This document shows, piece by piece, positions 53,003-64,000 of a stretch of DNA of 64,000 bases. The stretch's first letter is position 1. Every line of letters begins with the position of its first letter. The notes beneath the pieces were generated by a model. The model was not told the DNA's origin and ran no database searches. It was given only the letters and a program-made list of their open reading frames with translations. The position numbers and the translations under genes were made by a program. Source of the DNA: Ascochyta rabiei (lineage: Eukaryota > Ascomycota > Dothideomycetes > Pleosporales > Didymellaceae); NCBI RefSeq assembly GCF_004011695.2, contig NC_082422.1, positions 806,001 through 870,000 of the forward strand, written 5' to 3'.

Positions 53003-54895
53003 CTAGAAGTGAGGCGTGTTCAGTGCCATGACGCATAACAGTCCAGCAATCAGACCGGACGCCGGCAGCGTGATGACCCAACCCATGAAGATGAAACCCA
53101 GCTGGGCCCAGTTCACAGCCTTGAGGTCGTAATTCATCAGCGCCGTTCCGATGAGAGCACCGGTCAAGCACTGTGTCGTCGATACTGGGAGACCCAGACG
53201 TGAGGCTAGCAGCACAGTGATGGCAGCACCCAGCTCGGTGGCAAAACCACGGGTGGGGCTCATCTGCGTGATCTTGTTTCCGAGGGCACGCATGATGTGG
53301 CTGGCTTGATGTTAGCAATCCGTCGATGGTCAGAAGGCAGATTGAGGCAACTCACTATCCGTAGAACCAGAAACCGAGACCAAGCAACAGACCCGCGACG
53401 ACCAGCATCCAGATGGGTGTACCTGACTCAGTGGCGATGGCACCCTCCCTATATGTTTGGTAAACAGCAGACCAGGGACCAACGGCGTTGGCAACGTCAT
53501 TGGATCCGTGGGCGATGGACATCATCATGGCAGAGATGACTTGACAGTAGGTCCACATATGCTCTACACGCACATCGTAGCGGTTGGCACGGGCGTGAAT
53601 GTCACGAAGCTTGTCGCTGTCGTGAGTAATGACATCGCGGGTAACACCCTGGAGCAGACCGAATTTGAAGTAGCCCCAGAACTTTGTAGGGTTGGTCCAA
53701 GCCAAGTCCTTGACAGGACCGATGAATCGCTCGTACGGTTCAAGCTGCTTGCGCTGCTTCGACAATTGCGGAGCTGCCTCTGGGTCATTCTTTAGTGTTT
53801 CTTCCAGCCGCTTCGCTTTCTCAGGATCAGTTGGAATGCCATACTGGCTGCTACCAGGCGAGCTCTTCTGGATGTTATCGACACCCTGTGGCTGCTTCTC
53901 CTCATCTTTCAGTCCGTTGGCATTGCGCTGTCGCAACTCCTGTCCTTGGGCACGAACCTCACCGTAGGCATCGGCGTAGTAGTTCTTGACGTATTCTCCA
54001 TCGGCCTTGCCAGCAAAGTAAAGAGGAGGATTCTCGCGGAGGAGTAGGGGTCCGAGAGGAATATGCCAGATGCGCATCCGGGCATCTTTCTGGATCAACT
54101 TGCGCTGGAGATAAGGCATGAAGAAGACATAGCTGAACAGTAGGACTCCAGCGAAGACTCCGAGAATAATGCCAGCAGCCTTGCCCGCACCAAATTCCTC
54201 CAGGGAGGGCGCAGTAGGCGTCTCGACGACGATAAATAAAGCGAGAATGGCTCCAGTGGCGGCAAAGTACCACGGAATGAGTCTCATTCCCCATTTGAAA
54301 GAGTCTTCACGCTCCAGGACGGCGTACTTGACGGTGCCGAAGATGACAGCGCTGAATGCGCAGGCGATCAACGGTGCGATGGCCCAGCTAGCAGCGACCT
54401 GAGAAACAGACCCGGATTCCCAGCCCCAGGTGACACCGGCGTTGGTTGCAAAACCGACACCGACCAGAGCACCGACAATAGTCTGGGTGGTGGATACAGG
54501 CATTCCAGCACGTGTTGCGAACATAAGCCAGGCAGCGCTACCGACCTCAGCGCAACCCATGGCAAGCATCAATGTGCCGGGCTCGGCAGGCACCTGGAAG
54601 CGGTCGATGTTGATGATGCCGTTCTTGATTGTGTCGGTAACACGAGCTCCGAGAGCAACAGCACCGACGAACTCGGTGACAATGGACAAGAAACCGACTT
54701 GTACCATAGTCAAGGTTTGGGCGGCAACGGATGCTAACAACTGTCAGCACACACAGTCTTGAAGGTGAGCTCAAGACACATACTGGCATAAGAGTTGGCG
54801 ACATCGTTGGCACCGTTACCGAATGCAGAGAAAACGAAGGCAATCGTTGTAATCGCAAGGATCCAGTCATATTTGGCAGTAATAGCGGGTGCCAT
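53003..54895 (-). CDS. PHO89: PiT-family sodium/phosphate symporter (Pho89/Pho-4)
   Basis: Three exons, in transcript order 54895-54784, 54733-53356 and 53300-53003, encode 595 aa. It is a plasma-membrane high-affinity phosphate transporter driven by cations. The two inverted PiT half-repeats are clear: FGNGANDVANSYATS in the first transmembrane segment and AHGSNDVANAVGPWSAVY in the C-terminal half. Each is followed by the PVSTTQ motif (GMPVSTTQTIVGALVG and GLPVSTTQCLTGALIG). A hydrophilic loop of about 200 residues lies between them. The first exon supplies the first GANDVANS, so an annotation lacking it would be non-functional. A 2-kb upstream region without genes may carry its regulation. 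Confidence 0.95.
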
Positions 54896-55094
54896 TGTGA
54901 ACCTTGGCAACTGAAAGACTCAGATAGGGGAACGGGTCGAGTATCTGCTGAGGAAACTGTCCATTGCAACAGAGTCCTCTTCCATATAAATAGGAGCACG
55001 CGAGCACTTGCCACAGAGGTACGAAAGCTGCTCCAGCACTACCGGGGCTCTACCATGCGAGTTCAGCCAAGTGGAAAGGATTCTCGCCACCCAG

Positions 55095-55100
55095 CACGTT
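55095..55100. promoter_or_regulatory. CACGTT, possible Pho4/NUC-1-type site
   Basis: This is 200 bp upstream of the PHO89 start. CACGTG is the strong site and CACGTT a known weaker site for the yeast Pho4 family of bHLH factors. A 6-mer alone is weak evidence. Confidence 0.25.
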
Positions 55101-55296
55101 GGTCAAGAGTGCCGTACGTCTGCCTCCTGATGATTGGCCTACATATCCCAATTCGTCCACAGTTGATTCCGCCAACCCGCCAACCCGCCAAGTCGCCAAG
55201 GTACTCCGTTCCGTTCTCCTCGGCGGGCCTTGGGGACCCCACAACCAAAAAAAGCTTTCAAGGCCGGCGTCTGCCAATCAAATCTTGGGCCTATTG

Positions 55297-55302
55297 CACG
55301 TT
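55297..55302. promoter_or_regulatory. CACGTT, second possible Pho4/NUC-1-type site
   Basis: About 400 bp upstream of the PHO89 start, same orientation as the first site; the same caution applies. Confidence 0.22.
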
Positions 55303-56953
55303 GCGGATTGAAGGATTTCGAGGCGTCTCAAGGCTCGTGTGAAGTGCTGCCACGAACTCAAAGAAGGTGGCTGCATTCGTCTCCAGCACGACATTATCAA
55401 TCTCTCACAGACGTCAGTCCTCGCCAAGGCCCGTCACAGATGCCGTTACAGCCGGGCTCCGAAAGACATTGAAGGACGTTGAGGTCTAACGTTGAGGCTG
55501 TACGCTCTGGATATGCTGTGGTTTTGCAGACAATGCTCAACACTGACCCACAATTTGTTGTCCAAAAGCTCATGTCCTTGGCTCTCGTCGGCCAATACAA
55601 CAGAGATGTGTCCCTCGTGGCTAAAATACCATGCTAACATGGTCTCTCGTCTTTTATATATTGCTACCTCATGACGAGCACACACTGACAAGACCTAAAT
55701 TTGCGATAACACGCCGTCAGTGGCTTTGACATAACGTCATTGCACCGCCAGATAGACCTACTTCTACTCGAGGTCGTTGCTGCCGCTTTCAGGATACAAA
55801 CCGAGCCCTCAGCAGCAGCATTTGGCTCAAGCACTCGAGACTAGGTCATCACCTATTAACCATCGAAATCACCAATACAGCCGGCAAGCCTTGTTCTTTT
55901 AGGTAGCTGATCGCGTGCTTTCTTCCCAGCCATCCAAAATCTCCAAGCCCCAGACAGGTCCTCCTCCAATCCTTAGAGACCACCCAAGCACCTCAATCGA
56001 CACGTTACAGACCGCGTGTCGCCTTGGGCTGGCTCGATGGGATCTACCGTAACATGGGCTCTCAATTTCCACACCTGGAAATGTGTCGTGTGCTCACCTA
56101 CCTCATCAAGCAAGTACAACCTCAAGGACATCTTGGTCAAAACGCTTCTTACGCTCCGCTGGGCGCTAGAGGCTTGTCGGTGTCAGAGCAGGTGATCGGG
56201 CTACGAGCAGTCTCAGTCAGACAACAAGAAAGCGAAAGTAAAGACATCGCAGCGATCTTGTTGCGTAGCCTCAAATCATCGTAGCATCTGTTACATCTAC
56301 ATCCGTTGCTAAGTTCGGCAAGGGCCTCAAGAGTGAGGTCTTGTGTTACGAGGCATGTGTCCTAGCGCCATCTCGAACGGCCTTTTTCAGCCCACACAAA
56401 ACAGATGTCGCCCAGCTGCTTGGTGTTCTCCAGCCAGGATCCAAGTGTGGAGGATCTGAACTCCTTTCTGGCTGTCTATGCGGCATTCACTGCAAAAGCG
56501 CACTCGCATGTGCGCCTTGAAATGACTGAGACAGATTTTGAGTTCGTGGTCATCTCTTAGGCAGAGTGAATATACTGGCCATGTGAGTGCGCGTTCCGTC
56601 TGTGCAGAGAAGAAACATCTGGAGTTCATGCAGTACATGTTGGAACGGGTGTCTGGAGCGACATGGCAACGTCCACGAGGCTGCACGTCTAGTACTGCTC
56701 GGGAGCGTTCTCGATCTAATAGGACTGCAAGCTTTTCGAACTATCGATGCTTAGCATTGCTAAGATTTGCAGACCATGACGATCGTCCTCTATGCATATG
56801 CACCTAACGCCGTGCTTGGTGCCTCCGAACGTGTAGCGTACACATACGAGGACTTGTCCGTTTCGGACCGAATGTGATGTCTTCCTAAAACACGACAGAT
56901 CTGACCTTGGCAGCATTCCATCACCATACCGCCTAGCTTCTGCCACCGCAGCC

Positions 56954-59900
56954 TCACGATGCATCAGCACCTTCTTTTGCTTTCCCACCTTCTGTCTCAT
57001 CACGTACTGCCGTTTTCTCATCGCTCTTCTTCGGTTCCGCTTCAGCCGCTGGCTGAGCCACAGGCTTTCCCTCAGCCAGCTGCATAAGGAATTTGCCCAC
57101 GTTGCCAGCACCATCAATGGGCCCGAGTTTTGCTTCGAATAGCTTCGCTTCGCGCACCAGCCTGCATCACTGTCAGCCCTCGCACATTGGTCGTGAAAGG
57201 AAAGCAACTTACCGAGCCTTTCCGCCAGCCGACTTGACCGCCGCCTCTTTGATGACTTTACCGACTTGTTCGCGGTACGATTCGAAGACGGGACCCATAA
57301 TCATGCGGACCTGCACCTCGTTGAGGTACTTGTTGATGACCTTGTGCATCGTTACGGTGTCTTTAGTTAGAGACTCCATGGCGGCACTGACATCCCGCTT
57401 CACCTCAGCATCTGCGTCCCATTCGAGTTTGCGGAGAGCTCGCATATGCACCGTCGCCCTGCCGCTCAGGATGTCGGTGAGTTTGTCGTGGATGCTTACT
57501 TGTTGGTCTTGAAGCAGTCGTTTCGTGTTATCAAACTCCATACCCACACTCTTGCCACCCGCTGTTGGCGCACTGCTTCGTCGTCTTGCGCATTCGCGGA
57601 TGTAGGGTACTATGGCGATAATGAACGACAGTGTCTGGGAGGCGATGGCTAGGTGCTTGGTATTGATATTCTTCAGGCCTGCAGTTGCCATTGCGCCTGC
57701 ACCAAGGATCAGTTGGCAGAGTCGGCTGTTAAAAAGCTTTATGTATTCGCAGAGAGAGGACGAGATCTCGGATGTCATGGATGGGATGTGAGAGAGCAAA
57801 GTTAGGTGTCGCTCTATACCGCGCAGGACAAAAGTCGAGGATGCGGAGATTGTGTATTTCTCCTCATCGACAATAGCAGGAGTTGTAGTTTTGGGCTTCT
57901 CTTTTGGTGCCGTGTCGGTGGTTCCGTTTATGCCGTTCGTGGTAGTTGTAGATTCGGAAAGGGAGGAAAGGACGTCGCCGGTTTCTACCCAGCTTTGTGG
58001 ATCGGATTCCATGGATTTCAAGATGCGAGCGAGGACTTCAGTATCGGAAGCATCGAAATCCTTGGGTTCCCAGCGATCGGAGTCCATGGCCTTTGCGAGC
58101 TCTTGCTTCTCGAAGTCAGAGAATTTCTGAACGAAACTATTGATATGGTCGTTCACAGCGCCCTTGAGCGCTGTGCCTGAGCGGCCAGATACTGCCTCAC
58201 ATTCATCCGCAAAAAGTCTGCAGAGCTTAAAGTATCGCAGGAAGCGATCGAGTGGCAAGTTGGCCGTTGCTTCCGAGCGCACTCTGAGAAGTTTGGTGAT
58301 CTGGGTTTGGGCAGCATCGACAGCCTGACCAAGCAAACTGGACAGATCCAGAGCTTGCATAAGCTCCATTTGCAGGTCGCTTGAGCTTGGCGCATGATGA
58401 CCGTTGGTCCCTGCTCCCATATAGCTATCGATGTTCTCCATGTACGGACTTCGTGGTGGAGATCTAAAGCCGCCCGCAGACGCTGGTGGTGTAGAGACGC
58501 CACTGGTGACATCAAGAAGGACTTTGACTTGTGTGCTTAGTCGTCGCAGAGCTTCGCCTATGTCTGTGAAGATGTTGGTAAAAAACTCTTCAGCATCTGC
58601 TGCATCCATAGCTCGCAAGTTGCGCGCCAATATGGAGTTCTTGTCTTGTTGACTATGCCCTCGGCCTCCTCTTGTAGAAACGGAAGTCATCGACTCAGCG
58701 TCGTCATCTGTCGAGCTTGGCAAGTATCTTCGAATGATGATCTTCATCTCTTTGACTATAGCCTCTCGAAACGTCGCGGCCGCTTGGTTTGTAAACTGTG
58801 CGTCGTTCAAACCGTGCAAATTAGCTCGGAGGTCTGAGCGAAATTCTGTACTGGTGTTGAGGTATGCAGGCATTGACTTTGGTTTGGCTGCTGCCGGAGT
58901 GCCTCGCGCTTTGTTCGATGCAGCAACCCATCTCTCTAACGTATCGCGGCTCGGTACGTTCTTGACGTGTTCACGAAGATCAGCAAGTAACGTGTCGAGG
59001 AAGCGTACTTCGAATCCTTTCCCTATGCGGAATTTCATCTCGTGCATGCCCTCAAAGACGCCGTCGAGCGCCCTTAGGCCACGCAAATCTACAATGATTG
59101 GAGGGAGTCGTGTGTTCAGCCACGAGGTCACGTTCACGTCCGAAGTGTCCAGCACGCCCGTTATTAGTCTTTCAACGATCTCCAGTCTGGCCATGGCTGT
59201 TTCGAGTTCGCCACTTTCAACGGACTCGTCGCAATGTGACACGCCGTAGATGACTGCCTGCAGCTGGTCTACAGCATCTGTCAGTCTTCTCAGATTCTCT
59301 CGCCGTCTTTTCATGTCGACGACTTTCAGACCCCCTATGGCCATTTGTTCGTCTAGTCTTTTCAGGTCCTCCCTGAGCTCCTTGATCTGTGCAACCGACT
59401 CAGCTGCCTCGGTTTGGAGTTCGCGCAAGGATCCTAGCGCAGCAAAGAATGACGTTGATGCGGTAGAAATGGCCGATATAAGGTGTACCTCCACTGTGTC
59501 CATGTACCACGACAGCTTCTCCTGCAAGATGGCGTTTGTCGCCAAAGCTTTCCTCCCTGAAGGCTGCAGCGCCTCCGATATGACCTTGACATCATTCACG
59601 TCATCGCTGCTTGCTGTGCGCACGGGTCGCACCACCTCGGATCGCTCGCTGACAATGTCGAAGGTTCGCGGGTTTTCGAGATGGAAGTTCTCGTCGAAGT
59701 AGACGTTGGGTATCGTGGACAGTGGCGTGACGGCAGGCATGCCACGCTTTGTGCCACTTGTGCGCCGCTTAGGCTTCGGTGTCCCACTGGGTGTTCCTGC
59801 AGGCGAGCTGGTCGTCGATGCTCGCTCCACGCTCTCCGATCGCTCGTCTCTCTTCAGCGAATCTTTCCGCGGTTGCTGGGCTTCTGCCTCAGCCTTGGCG

Positions 59901-60396
59901 CGCTGGAACGCATCGTACAGATTCCCTATCTGCGACAGGTACGGGTTGAACGAGGACGGTTCGACGTGGGCTATGTTGGTGAGAGTCACAGGGGGTATGT
60001 CTCTGGTGGATGGCGGGCGATGGCCGGACGTTGCTTGCGCGGATGTGTAGGGAAGCATGCCCGTCCTCATGATGGGAGGTGTGAGCAGCGTCGAGATAGC
60101 TGATGCGCAGTTAGCATTCCCTCTCCACGCCTCGACAGACTGCGGGCTGTCCCACCGTTATTGCTCTGTTCCCTGACGGCGCCCATGCTCGATTTGAAGC
60201 CGGAGTCCAGCACACCTCCGACCGAATGTATTGAGCTGGCCGTGGAGCCGCGACGTGGCTGATAGCGCCCGCCCGTCGAGTTGGGGCGGTTCGTCCAGTC
60301 ATGTTGAGGGAAGGGGTACTGGCTCTGCTGTAGGTTCGGCGACAGGAACTCGAAGCTCTCGGTCGACTTCCGGGGCGACCTGGGGGAAGACGACAT
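56954..60396 (-). CDS. VPS54: Vps54, GARP tethering complex subunit
   Basis: Three exons, in transcript order 60396-60156, 60099-57213 and 57161-56954, encode 1,111 aa. GARP tethers endosome-derived vesicles at the trans-Golgi. The N-terminal 250 residues are low complexity (Ser/Pro/Thr-rich). The Vps54 N-terminal coiled-coil block follows: LSWYMDTVEVHLISAIST, SFFAALGSLRELQTEAAESV, MKRRRENLRRLTDAVDQL. The C-terminal Vps54 domain contains NTKHLAIASQTLSFIIAIVPYIRE. The last exon adds a 69-residue acidic/lysine-rich tail (AEPKKSDEKTAVRDE). I first considered exocyst Sec3, which has a similar architecture, but the coiled-coil block and the C-terminal domain fit Vps54 better. Confidence 0.9.
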
Positions 60397-60871
60397 TGCG
60401 GCGCGTCTCGGGGGTGTCTAGTGGCCGAGGCATAAGGGAGGGAAGTTGAGGCGAGGCGTGCGCAGATTATGTCATGGTTGGACCGACTCGGGAGGTCGTC
60501 GATTGCCGGGCTTGGTGGTGGGGGGGCGATGTCCACAGACGTGTGTGTGTGGTTGTGTTTCTGACGTCCGACGTTCGCAACAACACAGTCCTACGCTCTC
60601 GGTCATGATGCGCCAGCCGAACGAACCCTTGGTGCCTCGGACAGGGGTCTGCAGCGAGAACCCCACATCCCTGCAACCTCGTCCCCGATCTCGACACAGC
60701 TCTCCCTGACCCTCCCCAGTCGTCAAAAAAGCGATGCCTGCACGACATGGAAAACATGCTCAGCCAGCTCTCTTATTTCCGCACTCACTCAAAAGGCAAG
60801 TGTTGTTTCTGTCTACCCACCGTTCGCGCCACTCAGGTACAGGTACAGGTACCAGGCATCAACCCTATTCG
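60397..60871. other. Intergenic region, VPS54 promoter and AIM6 3' flank
   Basis: The region is 475 bp. It has a short GT-rich run (60540-60556) and a GGTACAGGTACAGGTACAGGTA-like hexamer run near 60836-60853. No gene seen. Confidence 0.5.
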
Positions 60872-62031
60872 CTATTCACCCTTCCAGAACTCGGCAGCAG
60901 CCTTCAGATCGTCTACGTTCAACAAGTCAATGCCTTCCTCCCACAAGGTCCTCCAGATAGCGTTTCTCGTCCTGATCGGCCAATTCGGCTGGTTCCAGTA
61001 TCTAGCCTTGATCCCCTTTTGATGCGCAACGTCGATTTGCTCCCTGAGCTTTGCGAGCTGCGTGTCATTGAGCTCGGCTTTCCGCATCTCGCCAAAGGTG
61101 GCTGCGAAGTTGGTCGACGCAATGACCGCCTCGTTCGACGTGAGGTCTTTGTACTTCGGCTCGCCGAGTTGTGCGAGTGGCGCATCGAGGAACACGTCAC
61201 GAGGCAAGTACTTTCGCACGTCTGACAACTCTGTATTTCCTGTGCCGATCACGGTTACAGGGCGTTCGGAGAAGCTCTTGCCATCATAAGTCGAGAGCCA
61301 GGATCCGTTGCGGAGAGGTTCTAGCGCTTGGAGGACGGCAGGCCAGAGTTCATCTGCCGCTGTTTTGAAGTCGATAAAGAAATAGAGTGTTTGGAAGGAT
61401 GCGGTATCAAAGATGCCGTTAGAAGAGCCATCTGGGAGAAATGGTGATCCAGGGTTCATGCGGTGGAGAGTGTCGAGTATAGGATTGATGTAGAGAGACT
61501 CCAGAGTGCGTGATTTTGTGAGGGCGCTGGGCTCATGACCAACCTGTGATATGTCAGTCTTTATTGATGTGTGTTGCCCAATGCATAACCTAAGGCGTGA
61601 CGTCTTGGGTCCAGTATAAACATGAAATTGCTAGACAAGCTGATGCGTTACAATTCGTGATATCTCAGAGACGGAGAGACACGTGCTACGAGAAGTGGTG
61701 TAAACCTACATAAAGTGTACCGTCAATTAACCATACATCTGCTTCTGTGGATATGGCACCAGCTGCAAGGCCGCTGTAGAAGGGAACATCCCGCCAATAG
61801 TCGTTGTGGCTGTGGAAGGGTTTCTGACGCGTTGTTAGCGGATGTGCATGTCAAATGTATACAGGTAATGCTCACAGGCTCGATATCACGCGTAAAATCG
61901 GTAGGATATCTGTATTTGTCCGTTTTGTCGGTATTCTTCAAGATGTTCTGCAACGCGCCCGAAGCTTCCGCAGGGGCGTAAGCAAGGTAGGCGGTCACCA
62001 GAGCAGGAAAGGCAAGAAGGAAAGAGCGCAT
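60872..62031 (-). CDS. AIM6: PLC-like phosphodiesterase, AIM6 family
   Basis: Three exons, in transcript order 62031-61876, 61823-61710 and 61543-60872, encode 313 aa. It belongs to the TIM-barrel PLC-like phosphodiesterases found in fungi as Aim6; the substrate is not established. The catalytic-type segments are split across exons: [18 protein letters not shown] and [14 protein letters not shown] on exon 2, then VGHEPSALT on exon 3. The first exon encodes a signal-peptide-like N-terminus ([19 protein letters not shown]), which suggests the secretory pathway. The C-terminus has the usual [10 protein letters not shown] ... [14 protein letters not shown]. Intron 2 is 166 bp, longer than most here. 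It diverges from the P450 gene. Confidence 0.92.
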
Positions 62032-63074
62032 GTTTGGAACGAGAGATTAACAATGCAAAACTGCAGAAGCGAGAAACGCAGAGCAAGTAGCGACAGATGA
62101 TGTTGACTTTGGTTGCCAGCTTCAATGAGCACGTCAACCGTCAAAGATGTCACAGTGGAGCCCAGTGATGTTCAGGTTCATGAACCGCAGCCTTCCGGCC
62201 AATCCGGCAGCGCCTGGCGTCGCGTGCGCATTTCCAAGGTTGCCGCGCCTCCGCACCCTTCCAGCCTCGCTGAATCCCTCGAATAGGTACTACAACCTCG
62301 TGTAATCTTCGAATTTTACGCTGCAAGGTCTTTACGCACTGCGACGCACCATGTAGCTTTTTTGTTGCGAAGACTCTCAATCGAGTCAGATGCCTGGGCC
62401 TGCAAATTGAGCTTATTAAGTCACCAATCACTCCCAAGCAGCGTTTCGGTACAACGGCCTTTCTCAACAGACTCAACGGCGTGTCATCTTTGCGAGACTC
62501 ACAAAGCTGAAAAAACTCATCGCATGGTGCGGCTAATGCGTCCAGACAGCATTGCACCTGGCAATCTCGACTTCGCAAGGCATAGTACCAAGTGGCGAGG
62601 GTCAAGGCTAAACGCATGTTCTTCTATAGGCTCTTTCTCATTTGTCCAGTATTCAAACTTTGTGAAGAGAGCGTCTTTGCAGCATGGCTGGGAATATCAT
62701 TTAGCCTTTTGAACAAAATTCACCACTGTTCTGCGTGGAAAAATTCAAATTCTGTCAAATTAAACAGTAAATTTACAGAAGCTAATCTCTTGTAGGAGCT
62801 TCATGCAGGCACAAGTACAAATAGCAAAGCAGCTATCATAAGATTTGGTAATTGTACTTTCGCTTGCTATGGATCATGTTCTTGCTAAGCGCCAACTGGC
62901 GGCGCGCTAGGGGCGCTTTTGGCTTATGCAGTGCCCGTCCCCGCGTACTAATGCACATCTTATAGACGGTATGGTTGCCGCACCTCCTCTTTTCCTATCT
63001 ACCACGACCCCTCATCTTTCTCGCGACATTTTGCTCTGAAGTACACAATTTCGAAGACACGACCCTCAGACACA
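62032..63074. promoter_or_regulatory. Divergent promoter region of AIM6 and the P450 gene
   Basis: The region is 1,043 bp without a supported gene; the part 62650-62880 is AT-rich. No repeat or tRNA-like sequence was seen. Confidence 0.45.
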
Positions 63075-64000
63075 ATGGACTCATCGATCTCTCCAACGAC
63101 ACTGGGAGTTTATGGTCTCATTGCAGCACTAGTTGTACTTACTGCCAATGCTCTCCGATTCAAAGTCGATCCCAGGGAACCTCCTGTTGTCTATCCAAGG
63201 TTTCCCTTGATAGGACACCTTATTGGGACATTCAAATTCGGAGCCATGTATGCGAGGATACTCAGGTGAGCTCTTTTGTAGACAGGAATCCTCACAATGA
63301 AATGAATGCTTACGAAGCTTTACAGTCAAGAAAACAAGCATCCAATCTTCACGATGCCAATGCTAACCAGCCGAATTTACATCGTAACTGCACCAGACCT
63401 ATGCGCTGCTGTACAGAAGGCCTCCGCGGCTATGAGCTTCGATCCTATCGTTGCCGAAATAACCCCCCGTCTAGTTGGATCCAATGCTCACACGAAAGCT
63501 GTCATATCAGGTGTTGGAGACATGATAGAGGGCCGAAATGACATCATGAAAAAGTCCCACCATCTGATCAATCCTCCATTGTTGCCGCAGAACATCGCGG
63601 CAGCCTCCAAGACCCAGCTGGATTACTTTGGAGGACTCATCGCCAAAATCGATGACAACTCCGAGGTCGATTTGTTCCGCTATGTACGTAGGGCTGTGAC
63701 TACTGCCTCCATGACGACTTTCTACGGACCGAACAATCCCTTCGAGAAACATCCTGAACTCGTGGAAGACTTTTGGGACTGGGAGGAAGGCAACGTGGCT
63801 TACATGCTGGGGTTGTTTCGCAACATCATCGCTCACAAAGCATCTCGCGGGCTGGAGGCCTGCGTCAGGGGGTTTGCGGAATACATCGAGGCAGGAGAAA
63901 TCAAAGACGCCTACAAATTGATTCGCGAACGAGATCAACTCCATATTGATATGGGCATTGCCGACAAGAACGAAAGAGCAAGACTTGAAGTGGCCATGTC
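63075..64000 (+). CDS. Cytochrome P450, 5' part only (runs off window)
   Basis: Exons 63075-63265 and 63326 to beyond 64000 give about 288 residues of the N-terminal half. The protein starts with a membrane anchor (TLGVYGLIAALVVLTANAL), then the Pro-rich hinge EPPVVYPRFPLIGHLIG. Exon 2 continues ENKHPIFTMPML, then KKSHHLINPPLL, which corresponds to the region before the C-helix. The I-helix threonine, ExxR and heme Cys all lie past the edge, so the assignment rests on the anchor, hinge and general pattern. The sequence resembles CYP7/CYP8-like fungal P450s (often annotated prostacyclin-synthase-like). The intron is 60 bp. Confidence 0.82.

Larger units (their letters stand above)
54896..56953. 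promoter_or_regulatory. Two-kilobase gene-free region upstream of PHO89
   Basis: This is the longest stretch in the window with neither a gene nor a transposon. It contains the PHO89 promoter and the VPS54 3' flank. Three CACGTT sites occur (55095, 55297, 56001). A direct GCCAACCC/GCCAAC-type repeat is near 55170-55200. Open frames up to about 85 codons have no recognisable features. A non-coding transcript is possible but nothing in the sequence shows it. Confidence 0.45.

Noticed and set aside
56024..56284. An 86-codon plus-strand frame in the PHO89-VPS54 gap
   Set aside because: No splice partners, no motif and no coding-like composition; expected by chance in a 2-kb gap.
57213..60396. 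Exocyst Sec3 as the identity of the gene
   Set aside because: The N-terminal low-complexity and coiled-coil order is similar, but the coiled-coil block and the C-terminal HLAIASQTLSFI region fit Vps54.
1..64000. tRNA, 5S rRNA, CRISPR or plasmid-type features
   Set aside because: I looked for GGTTCGA-type T-loops, A/B boxes and regularly spaced repeats and found none that fold or fit; GGTTCGA-like strings at about 15108 and 29006 lack the rest of a tRNA.

Overview
The window reads as nuclear DNA of a filamentous ascomycete (Pezizomycotina; a Dothideomycete-like fungus is my best guess, but the sequence alone does not settle the class). The reasons are many short introns, mostly 46-60 bp, with GTRNGY donors, CTAAC/CTGAC branch points and YAG acceptors; dense genes on both strands; fungal versions of housekeeping genes; and a Fot1/pogo-type transposon that looks inactivated by repeat-induced point mutation (RIP). 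I found no tRNA, rRNA, CRISPR or organellar sequence.

Layout. 1-5.2 kb: the 3' part of a large P-loop ATPase gene, then an unrecognised ORF. 5.2-16.8 kb (minus): TRA1, the pseudokinase scaffold of SAGA and NuA4. 18.2-19.4 kb (minus): a fatty-acid elongase. 20.1-22.0 kb: the dead Fot1-like transposon. 22.2-24.8 kb (minus): the PP2A B56 regulatory subunit, divergent from TFC1 (TFIIIC subunit, 25.6-27.7 kb), which is followed by COX6. 29.4-36.4 kb is the most accessory-looking stretch: a GMC oxidoreductase, a secreted alpha/beta hydrolase, a Pth11-like seven-helix membrane protein and a nitronate monooxygenase. 37.2-44.5 kb is compact: condensin YCG1 and mitochondrial uL1m share a promoter, followed by COG2 and the Nudix NADH pyrophosphatase. 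44.5-45.1 kb holds three 195-bp tandem repeats that show graded C-to-T decay. 45.3-54.9 kb: cysteine synthase, an SDR, ADE6 and a PHO89-type phosphate symporter with a 2-kb gene-free upstream region. 57-62 kb (minus): VPS54 and an AIM6-like phosphodiesterase. A cytochrome P450 runs off the right edge.

Most genes are unrelated housekeeping functions in transcription, chromosome structure, mitochondria, Golgi trafficking, and purine, sulfur and phosphate metabolism. I see no complete biosynthetic cluster. The points most worth following up are the long ATPase gene at the left edge, whose N-terminal half I do not recognise; the transposon whose catalytic Asp codons were changed by G-to-A; the RIP-like tandem repeat; the orphan ORF next to TRA1; and several gene models that depend on in-frame introns or easily missed small exons. 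Exon coordinates were read by eye from splice signals and checked for phase, and coding lengths of complete genes sum to multiples of three.
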